Source of the DNA: Nitrospina sp.
GTDB taxonomy: Bacteria > Nitrospinota > Nitrospinia > Nitrospinales > VA-1
Length of the DNA stretch: 64,000 bases
Direction of reading: 5' to 3'
Assembly: GCA_018653085.1 (NCBI GenBank)
Contig: JABIAY010000053.1
Location: 190,561-254,560 of the forward strand
Shown: one piece after another, positions 35,237 through 43,123 of the stretch
Layout of the letters: each line of letters begins with the position of its first letter
Position numbering within the stretch: position 1 is the stretch's first letter
Position numbers and translations under genes: made by a program
Notes under the pieces: generated by a model
The model's input: the letters and a program-made list of their open reading frames with translations, nothing else
The model's database searches: none
What the model was told of the DNA's origin: nothing

Positions 35237-37732
35237 CTAATTCTCACCAGGCGCGGCCTGGCCCAAGGGACGGAAGACAACGATCAAAAGTGGGAGAAGG
35301 GTGAGAGCACCGATCAGGGCCACCACCATTGCCGCGCCGGTTAACAGGCCGAAATAAATGGTGGGCATGAACTCCGAAAGTGCCAGAATCGAAAACCCGA
35401 GGGTGATGGTGACCGATGTGTAGTACATGGCTTTGCCGATGCTCCCGTGGCACCGCTCCATAGCCGCCAGATAATTTCGGTCTACATTAAACTCTGTTTC
35501 AAAACGGTGGATGTAATGGATGGTATCGTCTACCGCGATTCCCACCGTGATGGCGGCGATGGTGATGGTCATCATATCCAGCGGAATCCCAATCCACCCC
35601 ATGAGGCTCAATACCGTTCCTGCCGCTAGCAGGTTGGGGATGATGCCAATCAACGCCAGGGCCACACTCCTGAACAAAATCATGAACATGAACATGATGG
35701 CAATAAAAACCGTGCCGATAGTGAGAATCTGCGATCGGTACAGGCTCTGTAGCATATTGTTATAAAGCACCACCATCCCTGTGAAGTGGATGGTTTCCGG
35801 ATCGAACTTTAATTCTTCAACGAGATGGTTGCGGATTTTTTCTATGAGTTCGGAGCGTCTTAGCGTGGGGTCGGACTCGATCAATCTCATGTTGATATGA
35901 ATCTGGTTGGCGTCTTGCGACAGGTAGGGGTTGACCAGGGAATCTTTAACATTATTGGGCATGAGTTTGCGGATGAGTGCCAGATCGTAATCGTCCGGTT
36001 TTCTGCCCCTGTCCAGTTGGGTGAAGACCTTAACCAAGGTGGATATTGATTGGACTTTGCCCACCTCCGGCAGGCTTTCCAGGTAGTCATGAATTTTTTC
36101 TACCCGGTCGAGCATATTGGAGTTGAACCAATAATTCGCTTCCACTTCTTCTGATTCCTCAGCGAAGGGATCATCAAAATCTTCTTCCTCTTTGGAAGTT
36201 TCCAGGTAATCAAAATATTTCTGATCCGGGCTCATGACAATATCAAGAGGCGTAGTGCCTCCCAACTGTCGGTCGATCACTTCCATTCCCCGGTAGATTT
36301 CGGTGTTACTTTTAAAATGGTCGATGAAACGGTTTTCCACCTCCAGTTTGGAAATCCCGATAGCACTCACTACTGCCAGGATGAGCGAGCCGATCAAGAT
36401 GGCATTGCGGTTCCGGTTGGTGAACCCGGCAATGGCGAGGGTGACCCGACGGGTGCCGTCTTTGGCGAAACCGGGAGGCTCGGGTTTTAATAAAACCAGA
36501 GCCGCCGGAAAAAAGATGAAGTTCAGTACGAAGGCCAGGGCGATTCCTATAGTCATGATCCAGCCGAAATCGATCACCGGGCGAATGCCGCTGATAATGA
36601 GGGAGATGAATGCGACAATCGTGGTGATGGCGGTATAAAAACAGGGCTGGGCCATGAGCCGAGCCGTCTGCCATACCAGTTCTTTCTGGCTTTGGCCCGG
36701 ATTGCTGTCGTTGATATCCCGGTAACGCACAATCAAATGGATGGTCAGGGACATGGTGATGATAAGCAGAATCGAAACGAAATTGGATGAGATCACCGTC
36801 ACCCTCCAATCCATCAATCCTAAAAAGCCCACCATCACCAGCACGGTGATGATGCAACAACCTACGGGCAGGGCTACCCAGCGGAATTTTTTAAAGAACA
36901 GGCTGAGTACCAGAATCAGGAAAGCCAGCACTCCCAACCCGAATGTTTCCAGGTCGTGTTCAATGAAACCGATCATGTCTGAAGTGATCATGGGAACCCC
37001 ACCGAGAAACATTTCTGCATGATCGCGGTGCCGGTCAATGATATCTCGAACGGTTTTTATCATCTGGTCATCATAGTCCAGTGCCTGGGCGTGATAATCG
37101 CGAAATTCCTGGCGGGCTTTGACAAACAAGACCTCTTCCTCTTTGCTGAGTCCGGGTCCGTTTTTCTTGTCACGCATGTCATTGCGCTGATACAGCAGAG
37201 AAAAATATTTTTCGTCACGCTTGAAATTGATGCGGATAATTGTGATTTTCCCATCCGGACTCAATAACAGGTTTTTGTAAATGGGGCTTTCCAGAAACTC
37301 CCTGCGGGCCATTTCCCGGTCTACGCCAGCAGTTTCCAGAGTGCGGATGTCGGTATCCAGTTTGGATATTTCAACGCGCGGACTGTTCAGCAGAGGAACA
37401 TTGAGGATGCTGTCTATAGAGTGCACCCGATCCAGGCGGGCAAGTTCATCGCTCATTGATTTTAAATCTGCCAGCACCCCATCAGACATTAAATCCTTGA
37501 AAGGAGCGTAAGTGATGATCAGGAAATCATCGGAGCCATAAGCTTTGCTGATCTTCCGGTAATATTGCAGGGAGTCATCATTTTCCAGCACCAAAGATTC
37601 AGCAGAGGCATCGAGCTTGAAGCTGGGGATATGATAGGAGAAATAACCGACAATCAGGAAAACCGCCACCAGGCTGGCAAGGGGTTTTTCGATTACCCAT
37701 TTCCGATAGGTGTTGGCTAATAAATTCAACAA
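35237..37732 (-). CDS. MMPL/RND-superfamily lipid exporter
   Basis: 831 residues. Two six-TM halves, each preceded by a large periplasmic loop: TM1 about 17-32, TMs about 260-410 and a second set about 670-820. Charged TM residues and the repeated GIAVDDTIHYIHRF and FIEHDLETFGLGVLAF segments fit RND sterol-sensing-like transporters related to HpnN, which move hopanoids or other lipids to the outer membrane. MlaC on the other strand nearby fits a lipid-transport theme. It starts at TTG 37732 behind AGGATTCTC; the start is uncertain by a few codons. Not an AcrB-type drug pump by length. Confidence 0.85.
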   Translation of the reverse strand: MLNLLANTYRKWVIEKPLASLVAVFLIVGYFSYHIPSFKLDASAESLVLENDDSLQYYRKISKAYGSDDFLIITYAPFKDLMSDGVLADLKSMSDELARLDRVHSIDSILNVPLLNSPRVEISKLDTDIRTLETAGVDREMARREFLESPIYKNLLLSPDGKITIIRINFKRDEKYFSLLYQRNDMRDKKNGPGLSKEEEVLFVKARQEFRDYHAQALDYDDQMIKTVRDIIDRHRDHAEMFLGGVPMITSDMIGFIEHDLETFGLGVLAFLILVLSLFFKKFRWVALPVGCCIITVLVMVGFLGLMDWRVTVISSNFVSILLIITMSLTIHLIVRYRDINDSNPGQSQKELVWQTARLMAQPCFYTAITTIVAFISLIISGIRPVIDFGWIMTIGIALAFVLNFIFFPAALVLLKPEPPGFAKDGTRRVTLAIAGFTNRNRNAILIGSLILAVVSAIGISKLEVENRFIDHFKSNTEIYRGMEVIDRQLGGTTPLDIVMSPDQKYFDYLETSKEEEDFDDPFAEESEEVEANYWFNSNMLDRVEKIHDYLESLPEVGKVQSISTLVKVFTQLDRGRKPDDYDLALIRKLMPNNVKDSLVNPYLSQDANQIHINMRLIESDPTLRRSELIEKIRNHLVEELKFDPETIHFTGMVVLYNNMLQSLYRSQILTIGTVFIAIMFMFMILFRSVALALIGIIPNLLAAGTVLSLMGWIGIPLDMMTITIAAITVGIAVDDTIHYIHRFETEFNVDRNYLAAMERCHGSIGKAMYYTSVTITLGFSILALSEFMPTIYFGLLTGAAMVVALIGALTLLPLLIVVFRPLGQAAPGEN

Positions 37733-38007
37733 GAAGAGAATCCTATTCTGATGAAGTTTGTTTTAGGGCAGGGCATCTTTCAGGAAAGCAGGTCGATTGT
37801 TTTGGGTTTCGAAGACCCCAACCGGGAATAAAAAAGCCCTTCAAATAACGCAGATAAAAAGCGGGTGTATTTTATACTTATCCGGCGCAATCTCCAATAG
37901 TCAAAATGGGTCGATATAAGAGGAAAAAAGACTATTCTTAAAGCTGCCTGAAAAATGCTGACAAACCGCCGATTATTTAGCTTAAATATCGTGTTCACTA
38001 TATTTTC

Positions 38008-38036
38008 TTTGCATTTCCAAGTGTTTATGGTAGAAT
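38008..38036 (+). promoter_or_regulatory. probable promoter of receiver protein
   Basis: TTTGCA (38008-38013), 17-bp spacer and TAGAAT (38031-38036), leaving a leader of about 50 nt to ATG 38093. The remaining spacer back to 37733 is AT-rich, with no gene seen. Confidence 0.45.
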
Positions 38037-38092
38037 TCCTTCAATCTTTTCAACTAAATATGCGCGTACCACTTTTGCGGGGAGGACGCACT

Positions 38093-38494
38093 ATGCTTTC
38101 CAGATGTAGTACTTTAATTGTGGATGATGACCTGTTTGCCAGGGGAATCATCAGGCATCATTTGACTCGTTTAGGGATCAAAAATATTTTCGAGGCCAGT
38201 GATGGTGAGGAAGCCCTTGAAATATTGCGACAAGCCAAGATGGATCTGATCATTGCCGACCGTTACATGCCCAAATTGAATGGGCTGGAGTTATTCTGCA
38301 ATCTCCAGATGGAGCCGTTACTAAAAGACACGCCTTTCGTCATGATCACTATGGAAGATGATGAAACTAAAATTGCTGATGCGCGGAAGCAGGGCATCCG
38401 GCATTATCTGGTCAAGCCGTTCAACGCCGAAATATTCGACGATAAAATTCAGGAGGTTCTGCAACAACCTATCGCAGAGACTCTGAGCGAATAA
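38093..38494 (+). CDS. stand-alone CheY-like receiver protein
   Basis: 133 residues from ATG 38093, chosen because GGGGAGGA lies 6 nt upstream; the frame is open further back but without a ribosome site. Receiver fold: LIVDDDLFARGI (acidic pair), phospho-acceptor Asp in LIIADRYMPKLNG, a Thr in VMITMEDDE and Lys in YLVKPFNAEIFDDKI. There is no output domain, so it probably signals by protein contact. No kinase or chemotaxis gene is adjacent. Partner unknown. Confidence 0.85.
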   Translation: MLSRCSTLIVDDDLFARGIIRHHLTRLGIKNIFEASDGEEALEILRQAKMDLIIADRYMPKLNGLELFCNLQMEPLLKDTPFVMITMEDDETKIADARKQGIRHYLVKPFNAEIFDDKIQEVLQQPIAETLSE

Positions 38495-38598
38495 CCCATC
38501 CTCCCCCGCCCCCGCCAGGGGCCTTGTTGTCATTTCCCATTCCTTTCATGTTAATCTGATAAAGACCACACGTTTTCAACCATCAGGTTAATCATTTA

Positions 38599-39279
38599 AT
38601 GGGTTTTTCCCCGGCACTGAAATATTTAGTCATCGTTATCGTAACCCTGGGAATGGGTTTTTCGGTCTGGCTCCTGCCGCATGGCAAAAAGATAAAAGAA
38701 GAGTCCATCACCACTCCTATTGATGCCAAAGACGAAGCCGGTCGCTACCTGCAACAGGCATCGGAAGATTTTTTCTATCACGAGTTTGATCGGGCCATTG
38801 AGAATTATGGCAAGGCCATCACGGCTTTCGAAAAAGAAAACCAGTTGAAAAAGGCCGCGAAGGTTTACGAGTCCATCGGCGACCTGTATAAATTTCGTAG
38901 AAACCTTGAGGCCGCCAAGGCGCAATACATCCTGGCCATGAAATACCACCACAAAATCAATAATCCGCTAGGTGAAGCCCGGGCCATGAACCATGCTGGC
39001 GATTTGTTTATGGAACGGGGTGATAACGTTTCGGCGGGAGCCTGGTATAAAAAAGGGGTGGAACTGATTAAAGATATTCCCCCTCATCAGAATCAGGCAC
39101 TTTTGTTCGAGAATATGGGGCGTTTTTACTGGAAAACAGAAGAAAATATTCCCGAGGCCATCGTCTGGTATACCCGCACCCGCGATGTTTTTTCCGCCCT
39201 GGAAAACCAGATGGGCTACGACCATATGACCGCAGTGCTCAATAAACTCAGGGGCGGTCAGAACCTGAATACCCACTAG
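38599..39279 (+). CDS. membrane-anchored TPR protein
   Basis: 226 residues. An N-terminal TM segment (about 8-26) is followed by three to four tetratricopeptide repeats: FDRAIENYGKAITAFEKENQ, KVYESIGDLYKFRRNLEAAKAQYILAMKYH, EARAMNHAGDLFMERGDNVSAGAWYKKGVEL, and a fourth near PEAIVWYTRTRDVF. It probably scaffolds an inner-membrane complex, but no partner can be named. The stop TAG is part of CCACTAG at the edge of a repeat cluster. Confidence 0.75.
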   Translation: MGFSPALKYLVIVIVTLGMGFSVWLLPHGKKIKEESITTPIDAKDEAGRYLQQASEDFFYHEFDRAIENYGKAITAFEKENQLKKAAKVYESIGDLYKFRRNLEAAKAQYILAMKYHHKINNPLGEARAMNHAGDLFMERGDNVSAGAWYKKGVELIKDIPPHQNQALLFENMGRFYWKTEENIPEAIVWYTRTRDVFSALENQMGYDHMTAVLNKLRGGQNLNTH

Positions 39280-39500
39280 CCCTCCTAGGCGGAGGGCCAA
39301 TGTGCAATTGCCCTCTCTGGCGAGCAAAGAGTTATCTCGGCTGAAAGAGATCTTGCCAGTTCCCTCCCACGGGAGTGGGCTCGGCGGAGTGCCAGTGTGC
39401 CATCGCTTTATTTGGCGAGCAGAGAGTTATCTCGGCTTAACAAGTCATTGCTATACTCCCTCCCACGGGAGTGGGCTCGGCTTAACAGGTCATTTGTCTG
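39275..39500. repeat. dispersed palindromic repeat cluster
   Basis: Two full units in the same direction: GGCGAGCAAAGAGTTATCTC then CTCCCACGGGAGTGGGCTCG, and again CATCGCTTTATTTGGCGAGC, AGAGTTATCTCGGCTTAACA and CTCCCACGGGAGTGGGCTCG. A CCCTCCTAGGCGGAGGG hairpin marks the left edge at the TPR-protein stop codon. Confidence 0.85.
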
Positions 39501-39508
39501 GAGGAGGT

Positions 39509-39673
39509 ATGGTCGAAGATAAAAGAACGGTAGATAGAAGGAAAACGAACCGGAGAACTCAGGAAAGAAGAGATGTCGAGAGAAGGTTTGTTTTTTTCGA
39601 TCGATTATTTAAATTCCTGTTTGCCAGCATTGTTATTCTGATAGCTGTTTGGGTTTATATTTTTACCGAATAG
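39509..39673 (+). CDS. small single-TM protein with Arg-rich N-terminus
   Basis: 54 residues from ATG 39509, directly behind GAGGAGG. The N-terminus is strongly charged (VEDKRTVDRRKTNRRTQERRDVERR) and a single TM helix (about 30-51, LFKFLFASIVILIAVWVYIF) ends two residues before the stop. A longer reading is open upstream, but that part is translated repeat sequence and lacks a start signal. No family recognised. The topology is cytoplasmic N-tail, by the positive-inside rule. Confidence 0.6.
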   Translation: MVEDKRTVDRRKTNRRTQERRDVERRFVFFDRLFKFLFASIVILIAVWVYIFTE

Positions 39674-39723
39674 AAATTAATGATTTTTAAAAATAAAATT
39701 CCGGTATTTTTTTGCATCTTTTT

Positions 39724-39880
39724 GCAATGTGCAATAGCTCTGTTTGGCGAGCAAAGAGTTGTCTCGGCTGAAAAAGCTATTGCTCTCTTCCTCCCCTACG
39801 GGATATCTCTCTTCACTTGCCTTCATGCCTCGAAGGGGTACTAAGGGGCCACCAGGCGTGGGGATCAATGCCGGGGATTT
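39724..39880. repeat. dispersed palindromic repeat cluster
   Basis: Modules GCAATAGCTCTGTTTGGCGA, AGAGTTGTCTCGGCTG, GCTATTGCTCTC, a GATATCTCTCTTCACTTGCC stretch, CCTCGAAGGGGTACT and CCACCAGGCGTGGGG. Its first half is the closest intergenic relative of the segment inserted in dinB. Confidence 0.8.
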
Positions 39881-39888
39881 AAGGAGGG

Positions 39889-40158
39889 CTAGATTTTGCC
39901 AGCCTTATCGCGCTGATCTCTTTTCCTGTCCAGGAGAAGCATTTTTTTTACTTGTTGTCTGGTGTATTCTAATTCTTTGGCCAGTTTCCAGGTTTGCCAG
40001 ACACAATCTGCGTAAGGTTGTGTTCCCTCTATATTCCCGGATCCGGCACAGTTGGGGCCATACAGTTGATTTGCTTCGGGACCATTTTGAGCAACCTGTA
40101 GCCCGGAGCACCCGGATAACAGAACCAAAAACCCGAAAATGATACACCCTTTTTTCAT
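39889..40158 (-). CDS. small lipoprotein
   Basis: 89 residues. Signal peptide with lipobox LLSGC (Cys17). The mature part has two more Cys (GPNCAGSGN and ADCVWQTW) and a basic C-terminal helix LAKELEYTRQQVKKMLLLDRKRDQRDK. It probably sits in the outer membrane. No known family recognised. The Cys pair could form a disulfide in the periplasm. It is flanked by repeats downstream and a 388-bp gap upstream. Confidence 0.65.
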   Translation of the reverse strand: MKKGCIIFGFLVLLSGCSGLQVAQNGPEANQLYGPNCAGSGNIEGTQPYADCVWQTWKLAKELEYTRQQVKKMLLLDRKRDQRDKAGKI

Positions 40159-40546
40159 AACTAAAACTCTCCACTTCTCAAAGGTAGGGTCTGTCCCGAA
40201 CGCACATTACGTTCACACGAATATGTACCGAATAGCCCAAGCAGTCAATCACCCCATTGGGGGGGGGTAAGGGTGACAACTGGGGAAATTTCATACAGTT
40301 TGTGCACATTTTTGTAAATCAAACCCCATCCTCGCCCAACCTTATTCCCTTCTTTTTTCTCAGGTCTAAAAATATACGATTTGTTTTCAATAGTTTAAAT
40401 GTTCCTCCCTTGCAGGGTGTCCTCCGTTGGTATGCAAATTGCTATTTAACAGTTCTATGGAGGCCCGCAAACTTTTCGAAGAGGGCACTTCAAGCGGATG
40501 ACCCGCCCCAGGTTTGGAAGTTTAAAATCGTTACGCAGGTGAAGGT
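40159..40546. other. gene-free spacer
   Basis: 388 bp between divergent genes. It includes a decayed palindromic element (TCAATCACCCCATTGGGG...AAGGGTGAC, about 40244-40279). The rest is AT-rich; I see no gene or structured RNA. Confidence 0.45.
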
Positions 40547-41005
40547 ATGAAAGTAAATATGAAGATGTTGCTTGAAGAAGATTTAGATTGGTTTGTAGAG
40601 CAAATGCAGAAAGTCCGGGCCTTTTCGGTCCTTTCCCATAAGGAGCTGAAGCACGTTGTTTCACAAATGAGGAGTTTCCATTTCAGGGCCGGGACTACGA
40701 TTGTGAGTCAGGGTGAACAGGCGAATTTATTTTTTATAGTTCATGAGGGCGAAGTCGAAGTATCCGTGAAGAAATTTTTTTTCGGGGAAAGACAGGTTGC
40801 AATCCTAAACCCTGGAGACTTTTTTGGTGAAAGTGCCCTGGTCTCGGATTCCAAGCGAAACGCTACCGTCACAGCAAAGACAGACACGTCCTGTTTTGTT
40901 CTGCTCAAACCCAGTTTTAACTTCATGCTGAAACAAAACCCGCTTTTCAAGCAAAACATGAAGGTCGTCTTCTCCAGACGAAAACTACAACTAAAAAACG
41001 CCTAA
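40547..41005 (+). CDS. cyclic-nucleotide-binding domain protein
   Basis: 152 residues, essentially one cNMP-binding domain: FRAGTTIVSQGEQANLFFIVHEGEVEVS and the phosphate-binding cassette PGDFFGESALVSDSKRNATVTAKTD with the key Glu and Arg. There is no helix-turn-helix or enzymatic domain. It may be a regulatory subunit acting by protein contact. A short N-terminal helix (WFVEQMQKVRAFSVLSHKELKHVV) precedes the domain. ATG 40547 lies behind GGTGAAGG. Ligand (cAMP, cGMP or none) unknown. Confidence 0.82.
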   Translation: MKVNMKMLLEEDLDWFVEQMQKVRAFSVLSHKELKHVVSQMRSFHFRAGTTIVSQGEQANLFFIVHEGEVEVSVKKFFFGERQVAILNPGDFFGESALVSDSKRNATVTAKTDTSCFVLLKPSFNFMLKQNPLFKQNMKVVFSRRKLQLKNA

Positions 41006-41007
41006 CC

Positions 41008-41330
41008 GGCTAGCCGCCGGGGGCAACTAGCAATAACCCGTTTGGCTAACAAGAAACTATCTCGGCTTAACAAGTCATTGCTATACTCCCTCCCACGGGA
41101 GTGGGCTGGGCGTGGGGCCAGCGTGCACGTGATATTCTTCCTTAAACTTCGTGCCCCGAAGGGGTAATTGCCCGTCAAACAAGCTACGTCATCAAGCGCA
41201 CGTGATACTCTTCCTCAACTTTCGTGCCCCGCAGGGGTAATACTTTAATATCTTCCCCCTGACAAGGGGGCTAGGGGGTTGCCTTGGTCGTCATTGCGGC
41301 ACAGCAATGACAAATACAAAAAACTCCCCC
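41008..41330. repeat. dispersed palindromic repeat cluster (largest, about 320 bp)
   Basis: Carries CAACTAGCAATAACCCGTTT, ACTATCTCGGCTTAACAAGT, CCCTCCCACGGGAGTGGG, two GTGATAYTCTTCCT...CGTGCCCCG(A/C)(A/G)GGGGTAAT units, a CCCCCTGACAAGGGGG hairpin and GTCATTGC-ggcaca-GCAATGAC. No coding capacity. Confidence 0.85.
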
Positions 41331-41373
41331 CGCGCCTATTTTAACCGTGAAAATGATCATCCAATCCAACAGG

Positions 41374-41514
41374 TCAAAACATCCAAAATGTCATCAACAG
41401 CACAACCACAAATAAAGTGACCGCAATTCCTACCCAAACAATTGGGGTCAGATAAGTATTGTCGCTGGTGTCGATACCTCCTTCAAATGTTCCTCTAAAT
41501 TTCTCTAAAAACAT
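41374..41514 (-). CDS. very small single-TM protein (46 aa)
   Basis: ATG 41514 is preceded by GGAAGGAGAGG at ideal spacing. The 46-residue product starts MFLEKFRGTFEGGIDTSD, has one clear TM helix (about 24-44, PIVWVGIAVTLFVVVLLMTF) and ends WMF. The ribosome site, amphipathic N-terminus and hydrophobic helix support a real gene. Small one-helix proteins of this shape are often accessory subunits of respiratory or transporter complexes. No family can be named. Confidence 0.6.
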   Translation of the reverse strand: MFLEKFRGTFEGGIDTSDNTYLTPIVWVGIAVTLFVVVLLMTFWMF

Positions 41515-41673
41515 GATCCTCTCCTTCCTATCGTTAAAATAGTCCCTCTGTCTTTAAATATCTATGGGCAATGGATCAATTGTTTGCCTGTTCGGGGGAT
41601 GAAGGTAGTGGAAGAGAGGGTAGCTCAGCAGTGGAGGGGATGTTTAAAGACATTCGCCTTACCCCAGTTATTG

Positions 41674-41679
41674 TATAAT
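41674..41679 (+). promoter_or_regulatory. TATAAT -10 box giving a near-leaderless transcript
   Basis: Consensus TATAAT ends 9 nt before the ATG at 41689, so transcription would begin within a few bases of the start codon. No good -35 is seen 17 bp upstream. Confidence 0.35.
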
Positions 41680-41688
41680 TTGGGGTTT

Positions 41689-42060
41689 ATGGAAGAGCTG
41701 ATCCTTATAATCCATTTTCTCGTGGTTTTGTTTTTCATTCTCGGGTTCCCGATCGGACTTTTTTATAATTCCCGCCTGTTCCGTATCATTCACTTTTCTG
41801 CGTTAGCGGGGGTGTCTCTGCTGATGGTTCTGGGTATACCCTGCCCCTTAACAATTCTGGAAGAAACTTTAAGACAGGATCCGGTTTATGAGGGTTCTTT
41901 TATAGCTAGTTGGCTGAGCCGGGTTCTCTATATGGAGGGGTTCGATCCCAAACACGTACTGTTCATGGATCTTGGTTTTCTTACGCTGGTGGGGTCATCT
42001 TTCTTCTGGCGGCCCACTAGGCGCCAGCGTGATACCCCTTCGGGGCACGAAGGCAAATGA
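41689..42060 (+). CDS. DUF2784-like small membrane protein
   Basis: 123 residues from ATG 41689. Three to four TM helices: about 2-22 (LILIIHFLVVLFFILGF), about 30-49 (IHFSALAGVSLLMVLGI) and about 85-100, with a conserved-looking PCPLTILEETLR motif typical of DUF2784. The last about 15 residues (PTRRQRDTPSGHEGK) are encoded by CCCACTAGGCGCCAGCGTG and the CCCCTTCGGGGCACGAAGG hairpin of the repeat family, so the C-terminus is repeat-derived. Function unknown. Confidence 0.72.
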   Translation: MEELILIIHFLVVLFFILGFPIGLFYNSRLFRIIHFSALAGVSLLMVLGIPCPLTILEETLRQDPVYEGSFIASWLSRVLYMEGFDPKHVLFMDLGFLTLVGSSFFWRPTRRQRDTPSGHEGK

Positions 42061-42166
42061 TGAGCATAACGCGCGACCCAATTTGCAATAGCTTGTCAAG
42101 TTAGCGAACAGTTATCGCGGCTTGATGGGGGTTGGTTTTTCTCCCTCTTCTAGAAAGAGGGGTTAG
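42013..42166. repeat. dispersed palindromic repeat cluster
   Basis: CCCACTAGGCGCCAGCGTGA, CCCCTTCGGGGCACGAAGG, CAATAGCTTGTCAAGTTAGCG, AACAGTTATCGCGGCTTGAT and CCCTCTTCTAGAAAGAGGG. The left part is translated as the tail of the DUF2784 protein and the right edge meets the stop codon of the next, convergent gene. Confidence 0.8.
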
Positions 42167-42516
42167 TCGCCACCCTCGCCAGAGGGTTCTTCAGTGGCTG
42201 CGGGGCTGTCCTCGCTGGTGGGGTTGCTCCCGCCTTCAGCGTCTGCCAGTTCATTGCCACCCCAATCCTCATCGGTGAAGCGGTCGGTCATGGTGTGCAG
42301 GTCTTTTTTGTTGCGCTGGACTTTTTTTAGCAGGGTGCGGGTTTCTTCATCCGGAAACAGGTCGTTGAGATCGTTTTCTTCTTCCGGAAAAATTTCGTTG
42401 AGATTAATTTCCTGCTCCGGGAACGGAAGTTGGCTCTGTGGCGGGACGGGCATCTGTTCATCTTCATTGATGATAGATTTCGATTCCGGTGGGGTTTGTT
42501 CGGTCGTTTCGTTCAT
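42163..42516 (-). CDS. acidic, probably disordered hypothetical protein
   Basis: 117 residues, very rich in Glu, Asp, Pro and Gln, with no TM or signal peptide. A short internal repeat, NLNEIFPEEE / DLNDLFPDEE, lies near the middle, followed by a basic helix TLLKKVQRNKKDL and an acidic Ser/Pro/Gly tail (GGSNPTSEDSPAATEEPSGEGGD). No family recognised. Composition and codon use look coding rather than chance, but evidence is only moderate. Confidence 0.55.
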   Translation of the reverse strand: MNETTEQTPPESKSIINEDEQMPVPPQSQLPFPEQEINLNEIFPEEENDLNDLFPDEETRTLLKKVQRNKKDLHTMTDRFTDEDWGGNELADAEGGSNPTSEDSPAATEEPSGEGGD

Positions 42517-42571
42517 GCTCAGGTCTCCAGAAGAGTTTTCATCTGCATAGTACTTAAAAAGTTTGACTAAA

Positions 42572-42644
42572 TCAAACCCCCCTGGCCCCCCTTGTCAGGG
42601 GGGATCTTGAAGTGTTGCACCGGGGCCAGCGTCACGCTGGTGTT
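42572..42644. repeat. palindromic repeats downstream of membrane protein gene
   Basis: CCCCCCTTGTCAGGGGGG hairpin followed by CCAGCGT-C-ACGCTGG, which ends next to the TGA stop codon at 42645-42647. It corresponds to modules at 3630, 16000 and 22474. Confidence 0.75.
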
Positions 42645-43121
42645 TCAGTACCTTGCCAGCCAGATGCCGAGGAACAGGGTGATGACCAACATCCACAAGG
42701 TCATTCGGCTCAAGCCGATCATTTTTTTAAGGGTTTTGGCTACTAGCTTTTTGTTGCCCGGATTCAGGTCGAGGTCTGCGATCTGGATTCTTAACGAGAA
42801 GGTCACATACATGCTTGGGAAAAACGCCAATGCCACGAACAACATTTTGATACCGAACAGATTGTAGTAACCGGGTTTGAGTCCGACCTGCGCCGAATAG
42901 TTTTCCAACAAAAAATAAACTCCCGATCCAATGAGGATGAGGATGCTGGCGAACGTTGCAGGTGCTAAAAGGTCGAGGATTTTATAGGACGGGGAGTTTT
43001 CATCGCGTTCACTTATATTTTTCTCAACCACCGGCAGGTAGACCAGCAGGCAATAGATGAGACTGCCCAGCGCCACCCCTGCCGCCAGCAGGTGTATGAA
43101 AATGATGATGACATTTGTCAT
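42645..43121 (-). CDS. four-TM integral membrane protein
   Basis: 158 residues with four TM helices: about 3-27, 55-72, 87-108 and 136-156. It resembles DUF2269/CopD-like small membrane proteins (HLLAAGVALGSLIYCLLVYLPVV). A His in the first helix (IFIHLLAAG) could bind haem or metal, as in related families, but this is inference. It starts 2 bp after the pepA stop on the same strand, so the two genes are probably co-transcribed. Confidence 0.65.
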   Translation of the reverse strand: MTNVIIIFIHLLAAGVALGSLIYCLLVYLPVVEKNISERDENSPSYKILDLLAPATFASILILIGSGVYFLLENYSAQVGLKPGYYNLFGIKMLFVALAFFPSMYVTFSLRIQIADLDLNPGNKKLVAKTLKKMIGLSRMTLWMLVITLFLGIWLARY

Positions 43122-43123
43122 GC

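Noticed and set aside
39302-39508. 69-residue N-terminal extension of the small TM protein
   Set aside because: It is translated repeat sequence; the true start has GAGGAGG directly before ATG 39509.
39275-41330. CRISPR-like arrangement of repeats
   Set aside because: Units are imperfect, differ in orientation and module content, and lack uniform spacers; no cas genes are present.
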